64,000 nucleotides of DNA. It comes from Aliikangiella sp965214955. GTDB lineage: Bacteria; Pseudomonadota; Gammaproteobacteria; Enterobacterales; Kangiellaceae. Under the pieces are notes generated by a model. The model was not told the DNA's origin. It saw nothing but the letters and a program-made list of their open reading frames with translations, and did not search any database. The stretch is taken from contig CBDCCU010000010.1 of the NCBI GenBank assembly GCA_965214955.1, forward strand, positions 186,001-250,000. The letters run 5' to 3'. Positions 17,813 to 26,059 of this stretch are shown in pieces. How positions within the stretch are numbered: position 1 is the first letter of the stretch; every line of letters starts with the position of its first letter. The translations under genes were made by a program, and so were the position numbers.

Positions 17813-18090
17813 ATGATTAAATCTTTTCGATGTAAGCACACTCGAAAACTTTTGAAGATCAGTACCCTAAAGCATTTACAGCGATCAAAAAGGTGGCGGA
17901 AAGAAAACTTCAACTATTAGATTCTGCACTAACATTAACATTTTTACGCAGCCCACCAGGTAACAGACTCGAAGCACTAAGTGGTAATAGAGCTGGACAA
18001 CATAGCATTCGTATTAACAAACAATTTCGGGTTTGTTTTGTATGGAGTGATAGTGGTATTTACGATGTCGAAATAGTTGATTATCACTAG
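17813..18090 (+). pseudogene. higB: higB-type mRNA interferase toxin, frameshifted
   Basis: The ATG at 17813 gives MIKSFRCKHTRKLL, the typical HigB opening, but the frame then leaves the family. Skipping one base at 17850-17853 (TTTT where TTTTT is expected) restores EDQYPKAFTAIKKVAERKLQ and the conserved end PPGNRLEALSGNRAGQHSIR...VEIVDYH. It is therefore a HigB/RelE-superfamily toxin inactivated by a single-base loss in a T-run. The tandem with higA eight bases downstream is the usual higBA order. Confidence 0.85.
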
Positions 18091-18098
18091 GAGGCAAA

Positions 18099-18395
18099 AT
18101 GACTGTTAACAAAATGAGAGCAATTCACCCAGGAGAAATATTAAGAGAAGAATATTTACTTCCTCTTTCAATGAGCGCTAGTGCTTTAGCTCGTGAACTA
18201 AGAGTTCCAGCACCACGCATTAATGATATTGTGCGAGAAAAAAGAAGTATTACACCAGATACAGCACTAAGACTTGCAAAATATTTTGGTGGTGATGCTC
18301 AATCTTGGTTAAACCTTCAAACTGCCTACGATTTAAAACAAGTTAGCAAGCAACTAGATAGTGAACTTAAAATTATTCGTCCGCATGCGGCTTAA
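18099..18395 (+). CDS. higA: HigA antitoxin (Xre-type)
   Basis: A 98-residue HTH protein with the HigA signature IHPGEILREEYLLPLSMSAS near the N-terminus and a helix-turn-helix ALARELRVPAPRINDIV. The start at 18099 has an ideal AGGAGG six bases upstream. HigA binds the toxin and represses the operon. Because the toxin gene is frameshifted, this is an orphan antitoxin unless the frameshift is a sequencing error. Confidence 0.9.
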   Translation: MTVNKMRAIHPGEILREEYLLPLSMSASALARELRVPAPRINDIVREKRSITPDTALRLAKYFGGDAQSWLNLQTAYDLKQVSKQLDSELKIIRPHAA

Positions 18396-18414
18396 TTAAA
18401 TAAATTTCGTTGTA

Positions 18415-19107
18415 ATGAACATTTATAATTTTTTAGGCTCAATTAACACTATTTTTATCTTTGTAAGTTTGATTGGTGTTTTGTCGCAGGTAAAAACAAT
18501 CTGGCAAAGAAAGCGACAAGAAATCAATGGTGGTTCAACCGAATTACTTTCTATTAATCAATTTACGGTCAGTTACCTAGCATATTTTTCTTTCTTTATT
18601 TACGGTTATTCAATTGAACCATTTAATCATTACATTGTTTGGCCTCGCTTAATAGCAACAGTTTTAGTTGGTATTATTTTGTATGAGATATGGCTAGACA
18701 GAAAAACTAGAATGTCTTTCTCGATTTTAATTACAGCCTTTCTTTTACTACTGGCTGGATCATATGGGCTGTTTTATGGTGATACCTTCATTGACAAAGG
18801 ACGTTATGTATCGACAATAATTATTTTAGTTATTTCAGTATTAATAGCACAAGGTTACTACCACCAAATAAGGTTAATTATAAAATCAGGATCGACAGGA
18901 GCAGTTGACTTGAAAATGAGTCAGTTTATTTTGATGATGGATATATCGACAGTTGCTTTTGCTCTAAGCATGGGCATTTCCAATGGTTGGCCACTAATGG
19001 TACTTGCTATCACTAGCGGCATCACAAAATTAATAATCATGTATCTGTTTAAATGGGTAAAAATCAGTCCAATTGCAATGCAGCGTAGAGAGAAATATTG
19101 TAATTAG
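18415..19107 (+). CDS. PQ-loop-like multi-pass membrane protein
   Basis: A 230-residue protein with about seven membrane helices. Two similar segments, LSQVKTIWQRKR...GGSTELLSINQF near the N-terminus and YHQIRLIIKSGSTGAVDLKM later, look like the two repeats of PQ-loop/SWEET-type transporters, in which a Q in the first helix and a G-S/T motif recur. Substrate unknown. It lies 20 bp downstream of higA but is probably unrelated in function. Confidence 0.65.
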   Translation: MNIYNFLGSINTIFIFVSLIGVLSQVKTIWQRKRQEINGGSTELLSINQFTVSYLAYFSFFIYGYSIEPFNHYIVWPRLIATVLVGIILYEIWLDRKTRMSFSILITAFLLLLAGSYGLFYGDTFIDKGRYVSTIIILVISVLIAQGYYHQIRLIIKSGSTGAVDLKMSQFILMMDISTVAFALSMGISNGWPLMVLAITSGITKLIIMYLFKWVKISPIAMQRREKYCN

Positions 19108-19169
19108 ATTATGCCGCCCATTGCTGTTTTTCCACTAAAAAACAATAGCGTTAAAGTTATAAAGATGAA

Positions 19170-19481
19170 TTATCTGCCACCTGCTATATCAATAAATGAG
19201 CCAGTAACATAAGAAGCTTCATCGGATAATAACCATGCTATTGAGTTCGCCACTTCCCCAGGAGTCCCTCCACGTTGTAATGGTATTTGTGAACTTAATC
19301 TTTCTATTCTGTTAGGTTCACCACCATCAGCATGCATTTCGGTATGAATAAAGCCTGGGCGAACGCAGTTAACTCTAATCTTTTGACTGGCAACTTCCAA
19401 AGATAACCCTTTAGTTAGCGTATCTATGGCTCCTTTAGATGTAGCTGTAGTGGTCAATAAGCATGCGCGAATAGTAGACAA
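19170..19481 (-). pseudogene. C-terminal fragment of a short-chain dehydrogenase
   Basis: About 95 codons match the C-terminal half of a 3-oxoacyl-reductase-like SDR: SKGAIDTLTKGLSLEVA, IRVNCVRPGFIHTEMH, GEVANSIAWLLSDEASYVTG and the end FIDIAGGR. The Rossmann half and the catalytic Ser are missing, and the expected Tyr four residues before Lys is not there (TATSKG). The upstream part belongs to a different gene (GNAT), so this is a chimeric relic. Confidence 0.75.
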
Positions 19482-19673
19482 CTAAACTGCCATCAGAAAT
19501 TGCATTACCTATTCCGATGATTCCAACTTTACGAAGAGTAATAATATATCTGAATTCAATAATGCAGGTATCAGCTTCTCTGGAGTCTCTGCTAACGACC
19601 AACTATTGGCACGATATAGCCCAATGACTTCACCTACTTGGATTTCTTTACTTATTTGTACCGAAACATCCAT
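19482..19673 (-). pseudogene. N-terminal fragment of a GNAT acetyltransferase
   Basis: From the ATG at 19673 the frame reads MDVSVQISKEIQVGEVIGLY and RANSWSLAETPEKLIPALLN. After a frameshift near 19530 it continues in another frame as RKVGIIGIGNAISDGSLVVY, the beta-strand region before the acetyl-CoA loop of GNAT proteins. The sequence then joins the SDR remnant. The C-terminal acetyl-CoA-binding part is lost. Confidence 0.65.
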
Positions 19674-19714
19674 ATCCCTCTTACCTACAATAATACCAAC
19701 ATAACAGTCGGTGT

Positions 19715-20542
19715 TTAGTTGTCTGTGTTGATGTTTTTGTTAGATACTACTAAATTTGATACTTTATTTTTGCCTAACAAAATAGCGTGTTTTACAGCTG
19801 GCTCTACACGTTTTGCTATGATGTAGGATAGTGTACTGATAAATCCGATAGCTATAACGGGAAATAGGAATGTCGGTACATAGTCAATATGAGCATTAAG
19901 TTTTACGGTGATTGATATCATCATGTTCTCGTGAAGCAAGTATAATGGGTAGCTAATAAATCCAAAATAGAGAAAAAATCTATTGCTTATTATTAACTGT
20001 AATCGAACACTAAGAATTGATGCCATAAAAAACAAAGAGATTAGAGTTGCAGCAAAAAATGGTTCAGCCTGAAAGTTGCTTTCAACGATTGAACTAACCA
20101 AGGAAAAAAACACCCCCCAAAAAAACCATCTCGATCTATGCGTTTTTACGTATAGGTAGTAAGCAGCACCAGCAGAGAACCACCCGAAATATTTAAAGCT
20201 CAGTATGGTTGCTAAGGAATGAAGTATAGATATTGTTTTTGTTGAATCGCCATAATGTAAATAATTTAAAGAAAACCAAGTGATGAAACACAAAAAAAGC
20301 GCATAAACTAAACGCTCACTTCCAATTAAAAAGTAAATAATCGCTGCAATGATATAAAATTTAAATTCAACATACAGCGACCAAAAGGCCCCCTCGATAC
20401 TTCGCAGCTCTATACCTGTTGCTTTTAGCCAAATATAAGGGTCAATAAAGGAAAGGCCAGCCAAGAGATCTTTGAATTCTGGCTGGCCATTAGAAGAGTG
20501 ATAAGGAGTGATAAGGACATCCACTTTAAAAAATAGCACCAT
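19715..20542 (-). pseudogene. acyltransferase-3 family gene, 5'-truncated by RAYT unit
   Basis: The frame encodes 8-9 membrane helices and the acyltransferase-3 signature IEGAFWSLYVEFKFY (family: PLWSLSVEEQFY). The family normally has another 100-130 residues before this point, including the catalytic His. Here the frame begins inside the 3' arm of RAYT unit 1: its first codons are element sequence (20514 onward). The insertion, or a linked deletion, has removed the 5' part. OafA/YrhL-type enzymes O-acylate surface glycans. Confidence 0.75.
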
Positions 20543-21752
20543 TCAATTCACATCAATCTCAACAATATTTTTTAATCTTGAAGACTTCTTGTATGTTACT
20601 GGAGTTAGTTAAAATTTAATTGCTTATTTCTTGAATCCCACGCACTAACTATTCTCAATTTAGCAGATTGGGTTGGCTTTCTTCTTTTAGGTTGTTTATC
20701 TAACAATAAAGCCTTTGTGCAATGGATTTTCCTTTGCAGTATTTCTGCTCTATTTTATTCAGATAATGGGTAATCATTGATGGTGAACCAATAATGGTGA
20801 GTTGTGATAAATCATCTTTATTTTGCATTAAGTTAATAAATTCACCTTGTTCTAAGTTGAGTCTTTCGAGTATGGGGGAAATATTATTCGGAATATAACC
20901 TCCCTTATTAGGCAGTATGGCTTTGCCTAGCCAATCAACGAGTTCGATATAGTCTTTAGTTTTAAATTCAATGGGGTTGTGTTTTTGGTTGGTTGTTAAT
21001 TGCATTAACGGTATGGGTGATTGATGTTTGGGGTTAAGGTGTTGTTTTATTCTTTGCTGTATTGAAGTGTAGTTTGATATTTCTGGGGTTTTAGTTTGTT
21101 TGGCTCTAATGGGGTTTAAGTCAACATAGCTCATGGCGGTGAGTACGGCACTTTCATCAAGTAAGGGTTGGGATTTAAACCGACCTTCCCAAAATCGGCC
21201 TTTGCAGTTATCTTCTCTATTAGCTTTTCTTGCAAGATGTTCGTTGATTCCTCGCATAAACCATGAGATATCAGTGAGTCTTTGTTGGTAGGTTTTAATC
21301 AGTGATTGGGCGACTTCGGCGATACCTGGGTTGCTGGGGTTACTTTGATATTGTTTGATGATTTCGGGAATTTTATACAGCATTGACCAGCGGTTGATAA
21401 TCTCAGCTTCTGTCCAGTTTTCTGTTTGTTTGGTATTAACTTTAAGCACCAGATGATAGTGGTTTGACATTATGGCATAGCTAGCAACCTCAATAGCAAA
21501 GGCTTTGACTTGATGGGCAATTCGTTTAATTATCCAATCACGTCTATGTTCAAAGTTTTTACCTGAGAATTCATCTTCTCCACATAAAAAAGCCCGACGA
21601 ACACAGCGGGATATACAGTGATAATAAGGGGTTGAGTCTAAGTCGATAATACTTTGGCGGGCGCGGGTCATTTGAAATCCTTTTCGGTTAGGCCTTCAAA
21701 CTATACTAGTTATGCAAGTAGTTTTTTGTCAAGTTTTTTGTTTGGGTGTCCT
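20514..21752 (-). mobile_element. RAYT transposon unit 1
   Basis: The unit runs from AGGACATCC at 20514 (3' arm) to TTTGGGTGTCCT at 21741-21752 (5' tip). In gene orientation it thus begins AGGACACCC and ends GGATGTCCTT, short inverted ends. A 185-bp AT-rich 3' arm, the transposase gene and an 70-bp 5' leader (TTGTCAAGTTTTTTGTTTGG) are shared with units 2 and 3. The 5' tip is a perfect, unoccupied target for the IS1111-group element. Confidence 0.75.
20700..21671 (-). CDS. REP-associated tyrosine transposase (RAYT), copy 1
   Basis: A 323-residue Y1_Tnp-family protein. The HUH motif is NHYHLVL with His71 and His73, and the catalytic Tyr candidate is Tyr182 in SYVDLNPIRA. It belongs to the longer RAYT group (C-terminal extension after about residue 230 with ELVDWLGKAI). 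RAYTs are single-strand nucleases that mobilise REP hairpins; they rarely move themselves, so three near-identical copies in 10 kb are unusual. ATG at 21671, with no strong SD (AAGGATTT about ten bases upstream). Confidence 0.93.
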   Translation of the reverse strand: MTRARQSIIDLDSTPYYHCISRCVRRAFLCGEDEFSGKNFEHRRDWIIKRIAHQVKAFAIEVASYAIMSNHYHLVLKVNTKQTENWTEAEIINRWSMLYKIPEIIKQYQSNPSNPGIAEVAQSLIKTYQQRLTDISWFMRGINEHLARKANREDNCKGRFWEGRFKSQPLLDESAVLTAMSYVDLNPIRAKQTKTPEISNYTSIQQRIKQHLNPKHQSPIPLMQLTTNQKHNPIEFKTKDYIELVDWLGKAILPNKGGYIPNNISPILERLNLEQGEFINLMQNKDDLSQLTIIGSPSMITHYLNKIEQKYCKGKSIAQRLYC

Positions 21753-21790
21753 GATCCTCTTGATCCTCTGATCCTCGCGTGATCCTCGCG
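21752..21790 (+). repeat. short TGATCCTC repeats at RAYT 5' tip
   Basis: Four copies of TGATCCTC occur in 36 bp (starting at 21752, 21761, 21769 and 21780), the last two followed by GCG. They begin exactly where the RAYT unit ends, suggesting slippage or repeated single-strand end joining. A further CTGATCCT occurs near 21980. Confidence 0.65.
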
Positions 21791-21843
21791 TTAAATCTAC
21801 GTTAAAAGGTCGGCGTTTATATGAAAAAGTTGGGGTTCAAATT

Positions 21844-21942
21844 TCAACCAATAACCATTCTAAAAGCTGGTTTCTTGCACCTGCATTAATGTTTATTTTT
21901 GGTGGGTTAGCTTGTTTTTATATTAGTCGGCGTTGGAATTGA
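21844..21942 (+). pseudogene. C-terminal remnant of an Xre-type membrane protein gene
   Basis: In frame to the TGA at 21940, the sequence gives SKSWFLAPALMFIFGGLACF followed by YISRRWN, clearly homologous to the end of the intact gene at 12209-12643 (RQWLLAPTFMLLFSSFACFY, then ISRRWS). Only the second membrane helix is left; the DNA-binding part is gone. The RAYT unit 1 tip lies about 90 bp upstream. Apart from this and the inverted repeat below, 21672-22236 holds no gene. Confidence 0.7.
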
Positions 21943-22069
21943 GCATTTAATTAATTAAAAAAATAAGTGACTTTACGTCCTGATCCTTAAAATTGATTTT
22001 ATTAGATTGGATAGGTTGCTAAACTTAGTCTAAACCATTGATAATAATCGTTATTTTAAAGCACCGATA

Positions 22070-22104
22070 AATTGGCTTTATTCACTAAAAACATAAAGCC
22101 AATT
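22070..22104. repeat. 12-bp inverted repeat upstream of nuclease gene
   Basis: AATTGGCTTTAT and ATAAAGCCAATT flank an 11-base loop. A third partial copy, TTGGCTTTATG, lies at about 22175, near the first possible start codon. It may be an operator or an mRNA hairpin; there is no T-run. Confidence 0.5.
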
Positions 22105-22236
22105 CTGGTAGTATATCGAAATTAAAATAACCTATTGATAAGTAAGAGCATTTAAGCAATCCAAATTTTTTTACTGGTTGGCTTTATGTTTTTACTGAAT
22201 AGAATTACTGTTAGCTCACTAAATAGGAATCGCAGT

Positions 22237-23451
22237 ATGTCCGTAGATTGGGCAAATAGACAAAGGGATACAAACAGGTTTGTGCGGAAAGTTGCAGATT
22301 ATATCTTTTCACACGGTGATGTTTCTGCCGAGCAGCTTTACGGTCTTTCAAAACTATCGTGGATTACGAACAGTTATGAAGGCGAAAATGCTAGCTATAT
22401 ATCAAGTACAAAAATCCCTGCCTTAGCTGCGGTTTTTAATCGGGATTATGATAAAGCAAGCATTAATCACGTTGCTAAAGATATAAAAGAAATCACTAAA
22501 GACTCGACAATTAATGCAGGAGTATTGCAGCACACTGGTTTTACCAACTTCTACAAAGCATATCGTAATAGCGTTTATGGGTGGATCGAAGATAATTTTG
22601 ACCATTTGTTACCTATGTATAAGAGTGCCTTCTCATCAAAAAATGCTAAGGATCGGAAAGAATTAATTATAAAAATATCAAACACACCAGGAATACCAAA
22701 AGCTAATCATCCAGAACAATTAATGAAGCCAGAGTACTTCTTAACACCAACATTTTTTATGCTTGATGAAGAGATTAAGTTTCCTCTAATCAATGGAAAT
22801 GAATGGGTAAAAAATCTATTAAAAAAGTTAAAGGTCCAAGGTAGAAGCTTACCTGAACAATATGAAGCTATGGTTGATCTTTATGGTGTGGGTGGTATTG
22901 CTGATGCTGCAGACTTAGATCAAGTTGGAAGAGACATTCCTGATTTTATAGGAACTCCTGAGAGCAAGGCGAGAAAGAAACTTCTTGAAGGTAAAAATAC
23001 TGAAAATACAACTAAACTTCCATTAAAAGATGAAACTGATGTGGAAGCAATAAAACGCTCAGGAACTATTACGCAAAGAAGAATACATAACAAATTAACT
23101 AACAAGATATTAAATACTCTGTCTAGATATACTCTTCTAGAGGGCTGTGATGACTTATGTATGTTCGACGTGCTCGTGCAAAATTATAACGGTAAAAATA
23201 ACGATCTTATAATAGAAGTAAAAAGCTCGATTGAAAGATCAAATATTCGAATGGCTATTGGTCAGTTATATGATTATTGGTATGAACTTAAAGGTAATGA
23301 AGTAGCACACATTGCTATTCTTTTACCAGAACAACCTGACAGCAAAACCATACAATTGCTAGAATGGCTTGATATTGGTATTCTGTGGTTTGAAAGTGAT
23401 GATCTGCACACATCCTCAGATTGGCTTGAGTCCATAGCAGCTGTAAGCTAA
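22237..23451 (+). CDS. PD-(D/E)XK nuclease-like protein, candidate defence gene
   Basis: I choose the ATG at 22237 (404 residues) because AGGA lies about eight bases before it; an upstream ATG at 22186 has no SD and adds a leader of 17 residues. The C-terminal part has MFDVLVQNY...DLIIEVKSS, with Asp311 (or Asp323), Glu327 and Lys329 fitting the D-x(n)-E-x-K core, then IGQLYDYWYEL, seen in many restriction-like nucleases. The N-terminal 280 residues are not recognised. No methylase is next to it. Its stop codon overlaps an attC-like site, so it may be an integron cassette gene. Confidence 0.7.
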   Translation: MSVDWANRQRDTNRFVRKVADYIFSHGDVSAEQLYGLSKLSWITNSYEGENASYISSTKIPALAAVFNRDYDKASINHVAKDIKEITKDSTINAGVLQHTGFTNFYKAYRNSVYGWIEDNFDHLLPMYKSAFSSKNAKDRKELIIKISNTPGIPKANHPEQLMKPEYFLTPTFFMLDEEIKFPLINGNEWVKNLLKKLKVQGRSLPEQYEAMVDLYGVGGIADAADLDQVGRDIPDFIGTPESKARKKLLEGKNTENTTKLPLKDETDVEAIKRSGTITQRRIHNKLTNKILNTLSRYTLLEGCDDLCMFDVLVQNYNGKNNDLIIEVKSSIERSNIRMAIGQLYDYWYELKGNEVAHIAILLPEQPDSKTIQLLEWLDIGILWFESDDLHTSSDWLESIAAVS

Positions 23452-23500
23452 CAAGAAATTCCAGGTGACGCCTACGGCGCACCTGAATTAGGCGTTATAC
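23446..23500 (+). other. attC-like recombination site
   Basis: The stop of the nuclease gene lies in AGCTAAC, and 42 bases later comes GCGTTATAC. Between them, AATTCCAGGTG and CACCTGAATT pair almost perfectly, with a further CGC/GCG pairing and an unpaired A on one strand, giving an imperfect hairpin with TAAC/GTTA ends. This is the layout of a short integron attC, with the next gene starting 15 bp later. The GTTATAC box deviates from GTTRRRY at one base. No integrase is in the window. Confidence 0.55.
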
Positions 23501-23514
23501 AACTAAGGAAAGTC

Positions 23515-23916
23515 ATGCGTAATATTTTTATCCTTTTAATCTTATCAATGTCGTTTAGTGCCTTTTCAGGTCAATACGCAAAAGAAGCAAACGATAACCC
23601 TTTTCTAAATGGCGAGTTAAACCCGAAATACGAAGGTGAGCTTACAGCCTTATCAGGCGATATTGTAGAAATAATTGATGGTCATAAAGGCAAAAAACTA
23701 TATAAATTAGATCTAAATATTGCAGGACTAAAGAATATTTGGGTAACTAGTTTTGCTCCATTTGCTGAAGGTGAAATTACAATAAATAGTAAGCTGGTTT
23801 TCAGAGGCTATATCGCTACGTCAGACAGTCTTGACTCAACAGGTAAACTCAAGTCAAAAATTGAGAGCGAAACGTTATTGCTAGCATTGAAGGCAGACTC
23901 AGTTAAAGGTAAATGA
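23515..23916 (+). CDS. exported hypothetical protein
   Basis: A 133-residue protein with a signal peptide (FILLILSMSFSAFSG), predicted to be periplasmic. The mature part is mostly beta with the segment GELTALSGDIVEIIDGHKGK. AAGGAAA precedes the ATG at 23515. It follows an attC-like site directly and is itself followed by a RAYT 3' arm, so if it is a cassette gene its own attC has been lost. Family unknown. Confidence 0.7.
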   Translation: MRNIFILLILSMSFSAFSGQYAKEANDNPFLNGELNPKYEGELTALSGDIVEIIDGHKGKKLYKLDLNIAGLKNIWVTSFAPFAEGEITINSKLVFRGYIATSDSLDSTGKLKSKIESETLLLALKADSVKGK

Positions 23917-23925
23917 TAAAATGAT

Positions 23926-25167
23926 AAGGGCATCCATTTATAAAACAACACCATTAAAGTCATTCCAATCTCACTAACAATATTTTGCTCTTGATGATTG
24001 GCTATATAATTTTTGGGTTAGTTACGATTTAAGAATAAAATTATTGAATTCCATGCACAGATTATTCTCAGCCGAGCTGATTAAGTTGTTTCTATATCCT
24101 TTGGATTGCCTATCTAACAATAAAGCCTTTGTGCAATGGTTTTTCCTTTGCAGTATTTCTGCTCTATTTTGTTGAGATAATGAGTAATCATTGATGGTGA
24201 GCCAATAATGGTGAGTTGGGATAAATCATCTTGGTTTTGCATTAAGTTGATAAATTCATTTTGTTCTAAATTGAGTCTTTCGAGTATGGGGGGAATATTA
24301 TTAGGGATGTAACCGAGTTTATTTGGCAGAATGGCTTTGCCTAGCCAATCAACGAGCTCGATATAGTCTTTAGCTTTAAATTCAATGGTGTTGTGTTTTT
24401 GGCTCTTTGTTAATGGCATTAACGGTATCGGTGATTGATATTTGGGGTTGAGGTGTTGTTTTATTCTTTGTTGTATTGCCGTGTAGTTTGATGTTTCTGG
24501 GGTTTTGGCTTGTTGGGCTCTAATAGGGTTTAAGTCAACATAGCTCATGGCGGTGATTACGGCACTTTCATCGAGTAAGGGCTGTGATTTAAAGCGGCCT
24601 TCCCAAAATCGACCTTTGCAGTTATCTTCTCTATTGGCTTTTCGGGCTAAATGCTCGTTGATTCCTCGCATAAACCATGAAATATCGGTGAGTCTTTGTT
24701 GGTAGGTCCTTATGAGTGATTGGGGCGACTTCGGCGATGCCTAGGTTGTTGGGGTTACTTTGATATTGTTTGATGACTTCAGGGATTTTATACAGCATTG
24801 ACCAGCGATTAATAATCTCAGATTCTGTCCAGTCTTCTGCTTGTTTGGTATTAACTTTAAGCACCAGATGATAGTGATTTGACATAATGGCATAACTGGC
24901 AACTTCAATGGCAAAGGCTTTAACTTGATAGGCAGTTCGCTGAATTATCCAGTCGCGTCGATGCTCGAAGTTTTTACCTGAGAATTCATCTTCTCCGCAT
25001 AAAAAAGCTCGACGAACACAGCGGGATATACAGTGATAATAAGGGGTTGAGTCTAAGTCGATAATACTTTGGCGTGCGCGGGTCATTTGAAATCCTTTTC
25101 AGTGGTGGAGTTAACTTAAACCTAGTTATATGAGTAGGCTTTGTCAAGTTTTTTGTTTGGGTGTCCC
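23926..25167 (-). mobile_element. RAYT transposon unit 2
   Basis: It has the same organisation as unit 1, from AAGGGCATCC at 23926 to the TTTGGGTGTCCC tip at 25156-25167. The transposase gene is frameshifted. Beyond the tip, the 38-bp leader end is repeated once more. Confidence 0.75.
24114..25086 (-). pseudogene. RAYT transposase copy 2, frameshifted
   Basis: The N-terminal part (from 25086) contains the HUH motif NHYHLVL and the C-terminal part (ending at 24114) contains SYVDLNPIRA. They are in different frames because copy 2 has GGGG at 24722-24725 where copies 1 and 3 have GGG. Together they would encode the usual 323 residues, about 90 percent like copies 1 and 3 by eye. Whether the extra G is real is open. 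Confidence 0.85.
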
Positions 25168-25230
25168 AAAGAAATCCTTTGTCAAGTTTTTTGTTTGGGT
25201 GTCCCAAAGAAATCCTCCCAAAGAAATCCC
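25139..25230 (+). repeat. 38-bp tandem repeat at RAYT unit 2 tip
   Basis: Two exact 38-bp units (25139-25176 and 25177-25214), each containing TTTGTCAAGTTTTTTG and the near-palindrome TTTGGGTGTCCCAAA, are followed by a partial third (CCCAAAGAAATCC). Only the unit tip is repeated, so it is probably a product of RAYT end processing or slippage. Each unit contains a near-perfect target (11 of 12) for the IS1111-group element. Confidence 0.85.
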
Positions 25231-25369
25231 TTATAGATACTATATAAAGTGGGGTGCCGTCGAGTGTTATTTTGGTAAGGAATTATTAGGTTTTGTTGTT
25301 GATTCATTATGCTTTACCGTTGTTCGTTTAATGAACACACGGTAAAGCCGTTTGACGGTCAGATTCAAC

Positions 25370-25960
25370 CTAAAAAAACAGTAAATAAATGGCAACCATA
25401 CATAGTGCCACTCCCATAAATTTATTGAATATAGAAATACGGTGTTGGGTATTCAACCAGATACTCATCTTATCACCTAATAATGACCAACAAGAAATAC
25501 CCAAGTAGCAAATTGCAAAATAAACACTTATAAAAAGTAAAAGAGTTTCTTTAGATTCGTAAACATTAAAGGCAGAACTACCAGCCAAACACGCCATCCA
25601 TGCTTTTGGATTAAGCCATTGCATTGAAAAGCCTTGTATGAATGAAGGGATTTTTTTACGCTTTGAACCTTGTATTGGTGCGGCATCCATAGAAAAAACT
25701 TTTACTCCCATATAGAAAATAAAAGTGCAGCCAACGTAACTTAAATAGCCCAATAATTGAGAATAACCACTAGATAATGACCCCATTCCAATGCCTATTA
25801 AAAATAATAATAAAATAAACCCTATTGTCGCACCAGAGACAAAAGGAAATGAGCGCCAGAAACCGTAATTAACACCACTAGCAAGCGCAATAAAGTTTAC
25901 TGGACCTGGGCTAATTGACATAGACAGCGAAAAAATACTCATAGCAATAATTAACGACAT
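25370..25960 (-). CDS. LysE-family amino-acid exporter
   Basis: I start at the ATG at 25960 (MSLIIAMSIFSLSM), with AGGAG eight bases upstream, rather than at 25993; the product is then 196 residues. It has six hydrophobic segments and the LysE/RhtB signature SISPGPVNFIALASGVNYGF near the N-terminus, plus QWLNPKAWMACLAG in the middle. Such exporters remove amino acids or related amines. The gene is divergent from a LysR gene 100 bp away, which probably controls it. Confidence 0.9.
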   Translation of the reverse strand: MSLIIAMSIFSLSMSISPGPVNFIALASGVNYGFWRSFPFVSGATIGFILLLFLIGIGMGSLSSGYSQLLGYLSYVGCTFIFYMGVKVFSMDAAPIQGSKRKKIPSFIQGFSMQWLNPKAWMACLAGSSAFNVYESKETLLLFISVYFAICYLGISCWSLLGDKMSIWLNTQHRISIFNKFMGVALCMVAIYLLFF

Positions 25961-26059
25961 AGTAATACTCCTAATAAAAATGAAATATTGCATTGTTGTA
26001 ATTTATTTTACTAGATGGTTTAATTTGATTTTATAATTCTAATTCTTGGAATAAGTAGA

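Noticed and set aside
17657..17920. 87-codon ORF overlapping the peroxiredoxin end
   Set aside because: Only its last part (from 17813) is the start of the frameshifted HigB; the first part is antiphase to the peroxiredoxin gene.
25139..25230. CRISPR array
   Set aside because: Repeats are directly tandem with no spacers, and they belong to a RAYT tip.
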